64,000 bases of DNA from Cunninghamia lanceolata (Eukaryota > Streptophyta > Pinopsida > Cupressales > Cupressaceae): assembly GCA_027924645.1 (NCBI GenBank), contig BSBN01001965.1, positions 14,746,001 to 14,810,000 on the forward strand, read 5' to 3'. Within the stretch, counting starts at the first letter, position 1. Every line of letters starts with the position of its first letter. Of this stretch, positions 10,309 through 20,302 are shown one piece after another. The position numbers were made by a program, and so were the translations under genes. The notes beneath the pieces are model-generated. The model did not search any database and was not told the origin of the DNA. It was given only the letters and a program-made list of their open reading frames with translations.

Positions 10309-13300
10309 ATGGCTACTCCAAATATAGTTAAGATCTCTGATAGACCTCGCCCCACATTCAAGAAACATCCTTACAAATCATTGGAGGTAGATCCACTAGG
10401 AGCCTTCTCTAGTGTTCCTCACAGAGTTTTACATACTGAAGACATTAGGGTTTACATACATGCAAGCATTGAGGAATTTGGGGAATTCAAATTAAGAGAC
10501 CTCTATCACAAGCAACTGATAGACAATGCTTTTGAGCTTAAACCAGAGTATAAGGGTATCCAGAAGAAACAATTTGAGCAATTTATTCATTTCCCCAGCT
10601 TTGAAGAAGATGAATGGGTCCGGTATGTACTGAGCAGGATGCATGACAACTTTCTATGGCTGGATAGACCCTGCAAGATCACAAAAGAGGCAATTAGGGC
10701 AGTAGCTGGTCTATACTCTTCCGGAGGGATACCTATCCTCAAATCTGTCAAGAACAACATTGTAACTGAGGCCACCGGATCAAAGTTTGATAAGAGGGCA
10801 ATGACCATTGAAGATATTTCGGATCCGGATATCAAGTATGCATCCATGATAATAGGATACAAGATCTATCACTCCAGCAGGGAGAATTCTGTATCCGGAA
10901 CTGCAGTATACACAGCCTATGAAATGCTAAGAAAGAATGCAGAATATGATCTCTGCGAACTACTACTAAGCCAATTAATGGAAAATATACAGAAAATCAA
11001 GAAGGACAAGAAGAATTCCTTTAAGTATGGTACTCTTATTGTATGTCTATTCTTCTACTTCATGAATGAGCTACCCGGATCAAGTGGATGGGTATGGCAG
11101 AGTGACAAACCTGTTGCAGTCCAGATAAGAGACTATTTGCATGGACTTGGGGATGCAAAAGCAAGAAATACAGCTCTATGGGGATACTTCAAAAACTTTC
11201 AGAGCATGATGCAAGCAAGAGAGAGAATTCCCCAGTCTCTTGTTGAAAAATACAAAGACTCAGTGTGCTTCATGGTTGACACTGATCAGTGCCTAATGGA
11301 GGCAGTGGAGCCAAGGATTGTCTGGATCATGCCCATGGGGTATGAAGTGGATGAACAGATAGTGGAGCTGCATGTTCAACACATGCTAAGTCAGCCCAAA
11401 GATCCTAAGGCAGAAAGGTTTGGAACCTTTGAGGAGCTGAGTGTAAAAATACATGTAGAACTCAGGGAACCTGAGATTAAGAGAAAGGTGAGAAAAGAAG
11501 TAGAGCACATTGCTCAAGGCCTAGGCATCTCAAAAGAGGCACTTGATGCTAGCCGGGAAAAGAGGAGGAAGGCTGAGGAAGAAGAGAAAAGTAAAGAAAG
11601 TGCTCCGGTTGAAACTCCCACCCGGACCAGATCATCAAAAAGATCTGCACCTTCCACAACCAAAAGTTCAAAACCAGAAGTCTGGGCATCCGGTAAAAGA
11701 TCCAAGACAAAAGCCACAAGGGCTTATGAAAGCCAAAAGGATGAAGAGGAAACAGAGTCAGATGAGGGTGTAAAAGAAATAAAGAAGCAGAAGAAGAAAG
11801 GATCCGGTAAACCCTCCATAGGCCAAGACAAGGATGAAATGGCAGAGGTATCTGTTGAAAAGCCCACTCTGTCTCTAGAGAATGTAATCAAGTCGGTCAC
11901 GGTGGATGGAAACCTTCAACCAATGACTGAATCTTATGATGACTTCAGTGAGGCTGACCAAAAGACTCTGCAGGAAGCCACCATCAAATATCTGAACATA
12001 TATAATAAGGCTTTCATTGAGATCATATCTCTTATTCCTAAAAGCCTAGAAAAGGAATTGGAAATAAGGAAGAACAATGCTCATGCAAAAGATCTTGAGA
12101 TCCGGGAACAGATAGCTATTCAGCTATATCCTCAAATTGATCCCAAGACAATGAACATTATCTTCAAAGACTGCAAAGATGAGTTCAGAAGTAAAGCCAG
12201 GATGAATCAACTCATGCTTGGTGAGACTGACAAAGTGGCACAAGAGACAGAAGAGATCCTCGGGAAGGCCTTCAAAAGGTTCAAACTTCCTGTTGTAGAG
12301 GACTTAGGTACAGAAACAGCTGCAGATCCGGAATCATCTGTTCCGGAAGAAGTGGGCCCCAAACAGACAAACATCTCTCCTCCGGTTTCCCCTACAGTCT
12401 CCGGATCCAAAGAAGAAGAGGAATTACAGGAGAAGGAAGCAGGGGTGAAAGACAAAGAGGTTGACAGTTCCAAGACTGCAGAAGAAAAGAAACATCTATC
12501 TCCGGCAAGAGACACTGCACAAACTATTCAACAATTTTTGAGCAAAGAAACTTTAGAGATTGATGAACCGGAGCTTCTAAAAGGCCCATTCGACTTTGAC
12601 TCTCTCTCTCCGGTACAAACAATGAAGATAGCTTCATTTGCAAATGCCAAGGCAAATGAAAAACTCCTGAAGTCTCATATGGAAGACTGTGAGTTGATAG
12701 AGGCTGCTTCCGGAGTACTTGTAAAGATTATGCCATCAATCCAGATAGATCCGACAGCCTCCTCTTCTGGTAATCTAAAAACCTTAGTCAGCAGTGTTGA
12801 TACACATTTTGATTCTCTAGAAAAATCAGCTGAAGAAAAGGTCCGGAAGGAATTTTTGGATAAGAGATTTTCAGAAATATTAGAATTAATCTCTAAAGAT
12901 AGGAAGATTGTGAGTATTGGAATAAAGAGCTTAGAGAATGCTCTTAAGGATGGCGGTGACATCTACAAATTTTGTATATCTTGGTCAAAGGCAACAGCAG
13001 CAATTGACAAGAAAATAAAAGAGGAACAGGACAAGCTTCAAAGCTTATCTCAAAGTTTTGATCCTCTCTCTTCCTCCATAATAAATCAAGAATGTCAGAC
13101 TATTGCAGTCTTGAATGAAATAAAGAATCTTGAGAAGGAAAGGAAGAATATCACCAACCGGATGGGAGAACTTAGAAGGATTATAATCCCTAAGTTGGAA
13201 ACTATGCATGAGGCCATCAGTGATGCTCAGACCACCGCCCAAACAAAAGATCCGACAGATCTCAAACGGGCAGAAGCCTTTGCATTTTTGTTGAGTGGTC

Positions 13301-13392
13301 ACATTTCAATTTTGGACAGAATAAAGCTAAGTTGGGCTACTGAAATGATCCAATTGCAGACATCCTTTGCAGACATTCTTCAGTATATGTGA
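10309..13392 (+). CDS. ORF2 of element A: 1027-residue protein of unknown function
   Basis: Open from MATPNIVKISDRPRP to FADILQYM. Residues 1 to about 390 look globular: HFPSFEEDEWVRYVLSRMHD, CKITKEAIRAVAGLYSSGG, a hydrophobic stretch at about 238-256 (YGTLIVCLFFYF), NTALWGYFKNFQSMMQARER and EPRIVWIMPMGYEVDE. Residues about 400-520 form a Lys/Glu/Ser-rich, nuclear-signal-like linker. Residues about 540-1027 are mostly helical and acidic with likely coiled coils. No RT, integrase, protease or RNase H motif is present. The first part vaguely recalls uncharacterised plant transposon-associated proteins, by pattern only. It sits where pol would be, between Gag and 3' LTR, and is kept in A, B and C, which argues for a role in the element life cycle. 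Confidence 0.82.
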   Translation: MATPNIVKISDRPRPTFKKHPYKSLEVDPLGAFSSVPHRVLHTEDIRVYIHASIEEFGEFKLRDLYHKQLIDNAFELKPEYKGIQKKQFEQFIHFPSFEEDEWVRYVLSRMHDNFLWLDRPCKITKEAIRAVAGLYSSGGIPILKSVKNNIVTEATGSKFDKRAMTIEDISDPDIKYASMIIGYKIYHSSRENSVSGTAVYTAYEMLRKNAEYDLCELLLSQLMENIQKIKKDKKNSFKYGTLIVCLFFYFMNELPGSSGWVWQSDKPVAVQIRDYLHGLGDAKARNTALWGYFKNFQSMMQARERIPQSLVEKYKDSVCFMVDTDQCLMEAVEPRIVWIMPMGYEVDEQIVELHVQHMLSQPKDPKAERFGTFEELSVKIHVELREPEIKRKVRKEVEHIAQGLGISKEALDASREKRRKAEEEEKSKESAPVETPTRTRSSKRSAPSTTKSSKPEVWASGKRSKTKATRAYESQKDEEETESDEGVKEIKKQKKKGSGKPSIGQDKDEMAEVSVEKPTLSLENVIKSVTVDGNLQPMTESYDDFSEADQKTLQEATIKYLNIYNKAFIEIISLIPKSLEKELEIRKNNAHAKDLEIREQIAIQLYPQIDPKTMNIIFKDCKDEFRSKARMNQLMLGETDKVAQETEEILGKAFKRFKLPVVEDLGTETAADPESSVPEEVGPKQTNISPPVSPTVSGSKEEEELQEKEAGVKDKEVDSSKTAEEKKHLSPARDTAQTIQQFLSKETLEIDEPELLKGPFDFDSLSPVQTMKIASFANAKANEKLLKSHMEDCELIEAASGVLVKIMPSIQIDPTASSSGNLKTLVSSVDTHFDSLEKSAEEKVRKEFLDKRFSEILELISKDRKIVSIGIKSLENALKDGGDIYKFCISWSKATAAIDKKIKEEQDKLQSLSQSFDPLSSSIINQECQTIAVLNEIKNLEKERKNITNRMGELRRIIIPKLETMHEAISDAQTTAQTKDPTDLKRAEAFAFLLSGHISILDRIKLSWATEMIQLQTSFADILQYM

Positions 13393-13625
13393 GTATGTAA
13401 ATATGCGGCTATGTATAGAAATTTTTTTGAAAATTTTGATGTGCGGACCCTACCCTTTGCCATTGATGTCAAAGGGGGAGTGAGGAGCAGTGAAAAATGA
13501 GGAATCCAACCAAGGGGGAGTTCCAGAAATTGTATATAAAGACAGAGCATCAGCAAAGGGGGAGCATAGTGAAAACACTTAGTCATTTTTCACTAAGTGT
13601 TGCCATCAATGCCAAAGGGGGAGAT
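13393..13625 (+). promoter_or_regulatory. 3' untranslated region of A: hairpin and four polypurine tracts
   Basis: Four AAGGGGGAG tracts follow one another: near 13470 (before TGAGGAG), 13513 (before TTCC), 13556 (before CATAG) and 13613-13625. The last abuts the LTR and is the likely plus-strand primer. A hairpin with a perfect 10-bp stem (AACACTTAGT at 13574-13583, ACTAAGTGTT at 13592-13601) and an 8-base loop precedes it. A 14-base inverted repeat (13598-13611 and 13664-13677) spans the tract and the LTR start. The same features recur in B and, with changes, in C. Confidence 0.75.
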
Positions 13626-14714
13626 TGTTGGCAAGAGACACTATATGGATTCATGGTTGTTGTCATTGATGGCAACAAAGGTCATCCCACATATCCGCAA
13701 GTCATAATGTATCTCTACCGGAAGTCAGAATAAAGATTGTTGTGGTCCGGTGAACAAGAACAGAGCATGTGGCAAGGTCCGACAGATTGATCCGGATCTC
13801 TCAGAGGAAGTGTCTTGGTGCAGTGCGGATTTGGGGAAGTCAAGAGGACTACCTTGAGTGGTATATTCCAAGGATTTAGCCTCCGGTGATGGACAAGGAA
13901 AAAGATATGAATAGTTGAGTACCGGATTCCTGAGAGACAGTGAAAACAGAGGAAGAACTGACTGACAGAGTATCAGACTACTTTCCGAATGTGTTACTGA
14001 TGATGATAAAGGTTGTGAAGGCATGAATCATGTTTGGCCGACATGATTGATGATATCTACAAGTATATGCTTGATCCGCATTGCTTGGTGAGCAAGGATT
14101 CAGCCGACAGAACAAAGTTTGTAAGAAACTAAACTGTTCCGGATGCCGACTAGAAAGATGATGAAATTACTTGTGCGGATATATATAGAGGATGGATTTA
14201 GTTGTGAAGTGTGTGTGTGAAGAAGTATGTATGCGAAGAAGCCCAGAACAGAGCAGAAGTAGCAAGAAAGACCCGGTATGTGAAAGGATAGCAGAATAAA
14301 GAACAGAGGAAAGATGAAGTGCAGCAGATCAGTGTACTGAGCCTAACCGGAACTGAACTCCAGCATATGTAGATGCTTCCAATCAGTTCAAGACTGTGAT
14401 TCTTATCACTTTGTAGACAGTGTGTCTTCTTGTAGGCAGTGAGCCTCTTGTGAGCAGTGTGCTCGGGCAGTGAGCCCTAATTGGCAAGTGCCATTTTGTA
14501 ATTTCCTATTCTTCTAACAGAGAATAATTTTTGGGTTAATCACCCCGTGGTTTTCTCCCTTAACAGGGTTTCCACGTCAAAAATACTGTGTCATGTGTTT
14601 CTTATTTCATGGTAATGTTTTTGTGTTTGATTCAATGCTGCATTAATTAATAAGAAAGTTTAGACAGAGAAATAATTAGGATAACTGATTCACCCCCCCT
14701 CTCAGTTATTAACA
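13626..14714 (+). repeat. 3' LTR of element A
   Basis: 1089 bases, nearly identical to 7322-8411. Starts TGTTGGCAAG and ends TATTAACA, followed by the GGTTA duplication. Confidence 0.93.
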
Positions 14715-16292
14715 GGTTATAGTCTCATTATGGATAAACTGATGCACTACAATATGAGGTGTGCTGAGGTAGGGAAAGGGTTTAATCTTGAGGGTTTTAT
14801 TGACCTTGCTCAGAGAAAACAAAACCTTAGTGGATACACACATGTCCTCTATCCACACGATGATATCATCAGGAATTTAGAAGAGATTGAAGTTGAACTA
14901 GTGGTTGAGAAATATAATAGGGACTTGGATGAAAAGAGGAAACAACTGGCAGAGGTAGAGTTATTATCTTCTAGTGAAGAAGAGCCTGCAGAACAAGAGG
15001 AGCCAAATCAACAAAAAACAAGAATGTCCAAAGGAAAGATGCAACAATATCAGTCTGCTAGTATAGCACATGATGAGGAGGGGTCTGCTGATGAAGACCC
15101 AAGACAAATAGCATATGATTCTTTTATTTTAGATGATAAATTTATTCATTCTAAAGAATTCAAATCATTTTTATATAAATGCAAAGGGAAAGAAATCAGG
15201 GAGTCAGTTGATGATATCTATGCCAACAATGAAAGATAGTTACTTGATATGTTGAAGACAACAATGCATAGTGAATTGCAATATATGACCCCTAGTAAGG
15301 GTAGACAGCTGCTCAAAGAAGCAGGGGTGATGATCTTTCAAGGTCTTGATTTGAATTTTGCTCTAGTATTTGATAGTTTTCTACATAATATAGATGATAA
15401 ATACAAGCTCACTCCAGAAGGTGTCATTGAAGTATATATGGGCACCAAATATAATAACGATGAAAATTAATTAATGATATGGGCCCCATATCCTCCCCAT
15501 AAAAAGACAACCATTATAGACGCTGAGAAGTATTTCAGCCATGTCATGACTTTGAAGGTAGGGGAGACTGACCCCTTGATCACTGTAGACATTGATATTA
15601 ATGTTACAATGTTGAATAAGGCACAGGCTCAAATGTTAATCAAAGAAAGAGATGCATACAAACTGAGTTGTGAGAGATTAACCAAAGAAAATGACTACTT
15701 GAAAGATGTTGTTAAGAGCACCTTCGGGGTATCAATAAAGAGACTAACTCAGGGTGAAAGCTCATAGAGCATCCAATCACCATCCATCAACTAGATAGCT
15801 CAAATCTAGATTGATACACTATCCATAGTACTCCAGAACAAGCATACCAACAAGATGCATTGGCTGAACCAATTTTGGGATAATTATTCTCAAAATTATA
15901 AAGCAATCCAAGAGCATGAGAGGCTTGACAAAAGGCTGCAGGAGAAACTAAATGAGACACAAAGTAAAGATACTTCTGACATTACAGGTACCTCCAGTGT
16001 AAAAGAATTGATCGAGCAACATCAAAAGTATTATGACCAACTTAAGAATGATGCCAAAGAATGTGTTGAAGCCTCGAAAGTAGGAGTGCCTATGTTGTTC
16101 AAGAGCGATAAAGAATTAAAGAGCAAAGAGGAATGGATCAGAAATTCTCAAGCAATATTATATGAAGCCTTAGAAGCTCTTAAGGATGAAGACTCTGCAT
16201 CCAGGGAAGCCTACAAGCATTTGGAGAAGATGGTTACAATGGACGTGATCACAAGAAATGCTATTGAATTTACTGATTCACATCGCAGCTAG
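14715..16292 (+). pseudogene. LTR-borne reading frame of element E, second part (5' LTR copy)
   Basis: Continues the frame that starts at 5969 after element A; the first five bases are the duplicated GGTTA. Visible blocks: DKLMHYNMRCAEVGKGF, an acidic stretch LLSSSEEEPAEQEEP, DEDPRQIAYDSFILDDKF, FALVFDSFLHNIDDKYKL and a Lys/Glu-rich C-terminal half likely to form coiled coils. Stops lie near 15237, 15468 and 15765 and just after. The first three are private to this LTR, since the 3' copy has sense codons there. A TAG near 15790 and the terminal TAG at 16290 are shared by both LTRs. After that TAG the frame runs 17 more codons to TAA near 16342. Function unknown. Confidence 0.65.
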
Positions 16293-16344
16293 GAGTACTT
16301 AGATCATATAGCTCAGCTATACTTATGGTTGAATAGAGCTTAAG

Positions 16345-17446
16345 CATTGTTATTTTATTGTTGTTATGTTAATCATGTTGATTCCCAAAAGACTTCTTTG
16401 AAGATTTATGTCTCTTCATAAGTATTCCTATATAAGTTGAACATATGATGCTGAAATAATCAATCAGCAAGTGAATATAATACATAAAGTTTAAAATGTT
16501 TCCCAGAGACCATGTTGCAAGTATATTATTGAAGACGTAAATTAAAGTTCTCTGATTCTGTGGTTTTTATTCTAGCATCAATTGTTTGTTAAAATTACTC
16601 AATTGTATGGTTGTCTCCATTTCAGTATTTCCTTGATATTCAAATTAATATATCAATTATATAGTCAATTTGTGAATGCACATTTACTGTATTTGTGTGA
16701 TTGAATTAATTGGTTTCCATTAGAGGAATTAAAAATCCTTCTGATCAGTCACAATAACATGGAAGTATTATGTTTGGATTACTAAGAAGAACCATATAAT
16801 TAGGATTGCCATTCTGTCTCCAAGTTAATATTATCTATTTTTCTTGCATATTTCATTCAGTTGGTTCCTTCAAGAAAGGATTAAATTACATTCTGGTGAA
16901 TAACAAGAAGTTTGATTATATTGGTTGGATTATTAAGAAGAGCTTGTCAGTCATTTCCTTACATGTTTATACGAGATATAAACTAAGATATTGTACCAAA
17001 CAGTTAGAGTTACTGCCCACTATAAGCCACTAGTCTTAGTCTTCCATTTGACTCTATTTACCCAACAAGGCACTGGTCTTATTTTAACTCATCATTTGAA
17101 AACCCCATTTATTATTAAAGCATAGTCATAAAATCCACCTCGATATTGCTTATACAATTTATACCAACCACTCATTAGATATTAGATATAGAATTATTTA
17201 GCAAGCTTTCATCTATTCTACACCATTTTCCATTGTAGTTAGATTCATTTACTTAGTCACAACATTTACACTCTATCTACTTTAATTTACAAGGTTCACC
17301 TACCTAGGTGTAGAAGGACCTAAAGTGCAAGGAGTCATCAAACCCTAAAGGTTGATTCCATTGCATTAGTTCAAAAATGTTACCAATCTAAGCATAGAGC
17401 CTGGCATCCTCTTCGGATTAGCAACTTGCATTTTTGAGACTTAACA
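16345..17446 (+). other. 3' portion of E 5' LTR, no gene
   Basis: AT-rich LTR sequence that matches 60712-61805. I see no supported gene in it. It would contain the polyadenylation region of the element, but no clear signal can be assigned. Confidence 0.6.
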
Positions 17447-17449
17447 AAT

Positions 17450-17466
17450 TGGCGACTCAACTGGGG
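17450..17466 (+). promoter_or_regulatory. primer-binding site of element E
   Basis: TGGCGACTCAACTGGGG lies three bases after the LTR end. From memory, TGGCGACTC-type sites are typical of Ogre/Tat elements and are ascribed to tRNA-Arg. A second TGGCGACTCT occurs near 17597. Confidence 0.7.
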
Positions 17467-17658
17467 AATAAATAAAAGACTTTAGTAACAAACTATTCCT
17501 TTTATAGAGTCGTTTTAGAAATTTTAATTTGGTAACTCTGCTAGCAAGAAGAATCCAGAAAGATAAATTATAAAATTTTCCTATTTACAAAATAGGTGGC
17601 GACTCTAGAACCTGTCATAATAGAAAGTTGATTCCAAAAGGATGGTAGGAGATCTAAG

Positions 17659-19759
17659 ATGGAAGGCAAGAAATTGCAATCATCTCCACCAATTAGAAAC
17701 ATCTTCGAAAGAAATGGAACATCAAATTATTCTAACCAAAATAATAACCAGGAAGCTCAAGAAGATAATGCTGAGCAAACTATAATAACTCACAATACTT
17801 TTACACCTCTGCGTGAATCAAATGAAAATTACAACAGGGTAACAGATGACATATTGGCCAAATACAGACATGATCTTCAAGAATAGCTTGAGTGTGAAGC
17901 ACGGGCCATGAGGGAAATTGATCAAAGGTAGGCTGAACATGATTTTAAAATGTCATTATATTAGGGAGAAGGGGTAAAACATGGATTCTCAACTCAAGAA
18001 ATAAGTGAAAGCCCAAAGAATTTAGGAGCTACGAATCAAGCATAGTAGGATCTTCTTAGGCTCTAGGAAGAAGTTGAAATGATCAAGATAGAGGAAACTA
18101 AGAGGTTATTGCAACAAGAGATTCAACAGATAAAGAGTAGGGCTAAAACAGCCCCCCCAAAATATGTACCTCCACGTAGGGGAAACACTTTGAGGAATCC
18201 ACAACAAAATTTACACCAAAGTACAGGTGGTGCTTCAAATTCACAAGCATCCAGAAGTCATCAAAATACCATTTGTAAGGTTCCTAGACCACCTCCCATG
18301 TGCAACATCTCTCAACAACATCTCTCAACATATGGCTAATCCTTACCCACCCCCTAGCCAACAATATTATAGAGCACAAAATCCTTATATAAACCCCCAC
18401 ATAAACCTACAACATCAATATGCCTATCATCAACCTCTAGGTGGATATAATTACTATCCTAATCCACCACCCATGAATTTTCCACCTCAAAACCTCACAA
18501 ACATATGTAGCCAATTTGATTTGACTGGATATCAGCTATATCCATATCCTATGGATAGTAATTGGAGAAATATAGCTCCCAAGTTCACTAGGAACAGTGC
18601 AATATTAGCTGAAGATCACATCAGAAGCTTCAATGCTTTTGTATAAGATAATGGTATGGACTATGAAGACATTAGAATGAGGTTATTCATGATGTCCCTA
18701 ACTAAAGATGCAAGAGATTGGTTCAACAGTTTACCTGATGCTTCAATCAGTTCAATAACAGATTTCCACAATCAATTCAAGGAGTAGTATGGCAATCAAT
18801 ATGCCCCTAAGTTTGCATTGCATGGATTGATAAGCATCCAAAAATACTAGAATGAATCAGTGTATGATTTCAATTTGAAATTTTCCAAATTACACAACAA
18901 AATACCACATGGATCTAAACTAATTGACCCAGTAGCATTGAGCATTTATCTGAAAGCATTTGATCCCAAGATAGGGTACGAACTTAGAAATTTGTGCCCT
19001 AGGACCCTGGCTGAAGCACATAAAGTGGAATTAACTATTGAGAACAATAGGAAAGATGCATGTAGGGTTAGCAAGAGGTATAACCCTATAAATCCTCACA
19101 ACCCGAACATTCAACAGACTAAACAAGGTCATCATAGACATGAAAGACCCAGGTTGCATGATATGCCATATAATACAAATTGGAAAGATGGGAGACCCAT
19201 TGAAAATAGCAGAAAGCAACATTATGGCAAAGATACCCCTGACCCTCTAAAAAGATATGTGGCACATATGGTAGAAGATAAACCTTGGTGTCTAGTGTAC
19301 AATTTACCACATTCACCTGAATATTGTGAGGTGTCTAAAATGGTACAACAAGAAGAAGCATTATATAATTATAACAGAGACAATCACACAATAAACATGA
19401 TGCAAGACACACCATAATTATTGAATGAAGACTATTCTTCTATAGAGGAAGAGGGATATGAATATGATGTGGGAAACCAGAGACATCATATCAATATGGG
19501 AAAACAAGAAGTGTTCTCAGATCAGGAGGATGGTTATGAGGAACCTTCCTACTATAACAATCAACCATATGATCAGTGGAGAAAGCCCACTAAAAATGAA
19601 AGAGAAGCTCTTACAATAGCTACAATAGCTCAAGCTAAAAATGCCTATAACTTAAGGAATAGGACAGTGACTGTTGAACAAGGAACACTTGGGAGTGTCT
19701 TTATAAAAGATTAGAATTACAAAAAGAATAATACAAAGTCATCAATCAAAGAACCAGAA
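17659..19759 (+). pseudogene. gag of element E (broken)
   Basis: Starts at ATG 17659 (MEGKKLQSSPPIRNIFERN). An N-terminal Gln/Asn-rich part and a Pro/Tyr-rich part (about 18340-18560) are followed by a Ty3 Gag core: FTRNSAILAEDHIRSFNAF, MRLFMMSLTKDARDWFNSLP and VYDFNLKFSKLHNKIPHGS (18590-18910). The frame shifts once near 18330 and has about ten in-frame stops, most of them TAG. A degenerate knuckle, WCLVYNLPHSPEYC, lies near 19287; its second Cys is Tyr. The tail (19421-19714) is acidic. It would form the particle in an intact element. There is no stop-free Gag here. Confidence 0.8.
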
Positions 19760-20302
19760 ATGGCTGATAAAAATAAAACAAAAGATAAATCACAAAATCA
19801 AGAAAAGGAACATATAAAGACAGAAAAGAATGATCAAACTATGACCCATTCATTTGACATTGCTCATGCAATATCTCAGGTAAAGATATTAGTTCCACTT
19901 TTAGAAATGATGAAGATAGACAAATACAAGAATATAGTAGTTAAACTAATTTTAGATATAACAAATCAAAAACATAAGGGATCAGTGAATAGAACAAACA
20001 ATGTTCACCAAGAAACATTCCAAATTCCTGAGGTATACCTAGGTGATACATTGACAAAGAATCCCTCACAGGTGGACCCTTTCTACACTACATTATTGAT
20101 CAAAAATAGGATAGTAAGGAACTACATGATTGATTCAGGTGTGGCCATGAATATCATGCCAATAGAAATTATGAATGAACTAGGAATGTGGGTTGACACT
20201 ACATTTGGTAGGTGTTATTCAATGGATAATAGATCCATCCCAGTTGTTGGTATTATGAGGGATGTGGAGATAAAACTTACCTCATACCCTGAAGCAACTT
20301 AT
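19760..20302 (+). pseudogene. protease of element E, first part
   Basis: Same frame as the end of gag. It holds YMIDSGVAMNIMPIEIMNEL (near 20130), the D-S-G active site of a retroviral-type aspartic protease, then VVGIMRDVEIKLTSYPEATY up to the insertion of element C. The domain continues at 35068. Apart from the inserted element this part has no stop from 19760 on. Confidence 0.82.
20298..20302 (+). repeat. target duplication CTTAT, left of element C
   Basis: Repeated at 35063-35067. Removing the insert and one copy restores the protease reading frame (the Thr-Tyr-Asn codons join). Confidence 0.93.

Larger units (their letters stand above)
7322..14714 (+). mobile_element. element A: non-autonomous Copia-type LTR element with two ORFs and no pol
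   Basis: The span is 7393 bases with TG...CA ends and a GGTTA target duplication. Order: 5' LTR (7322-8411), initiator-Met primer site, ORF1 (Gag-like, CCHC), 650-base spacer, ORF2 (1027 codons), 3' untranslated region with hairpin and polypurine tracts, 3' LTR (13626-14714). The two LTRs differ at about seven sites and one C-run length by eye (about 0.7 percent), mostly C/T or G/A changes, so insertion is recent. I find no protease, integrase, RT or RNase H, so replication proteins must come from elsewhere. B and C are further copies of the family. Confidence 0.92.
4729..17446 (+). repeat. 5' LTR of element E (interrupted by element A)
   Basis: Starts TGTTGGG and ends TTAACA. It matches 39197-61805 once A (7322-14714) is removed from this copy and D (42055-59374) from the other, leaving about 5.3 kb in each. 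Relative to the 3' LTR this copy lacks about 60 bases near 5055 and 14 bases near 7163. It holds a TATA box and a long reading frame (5969 onward). No gene is seen at 4729-5968 or at 16345-17446. Confidence 0.88.

Noticed and set aside
10546..11100. ORF2 of A as a membrane envelope-like protein because of the hydrophobic stretch near residue 245
   Set aside because: There is one short hydrophobic segment inside an apparently globular domain, with no signal peptide and no C-terminal anchor. Not enough for an envelope call.
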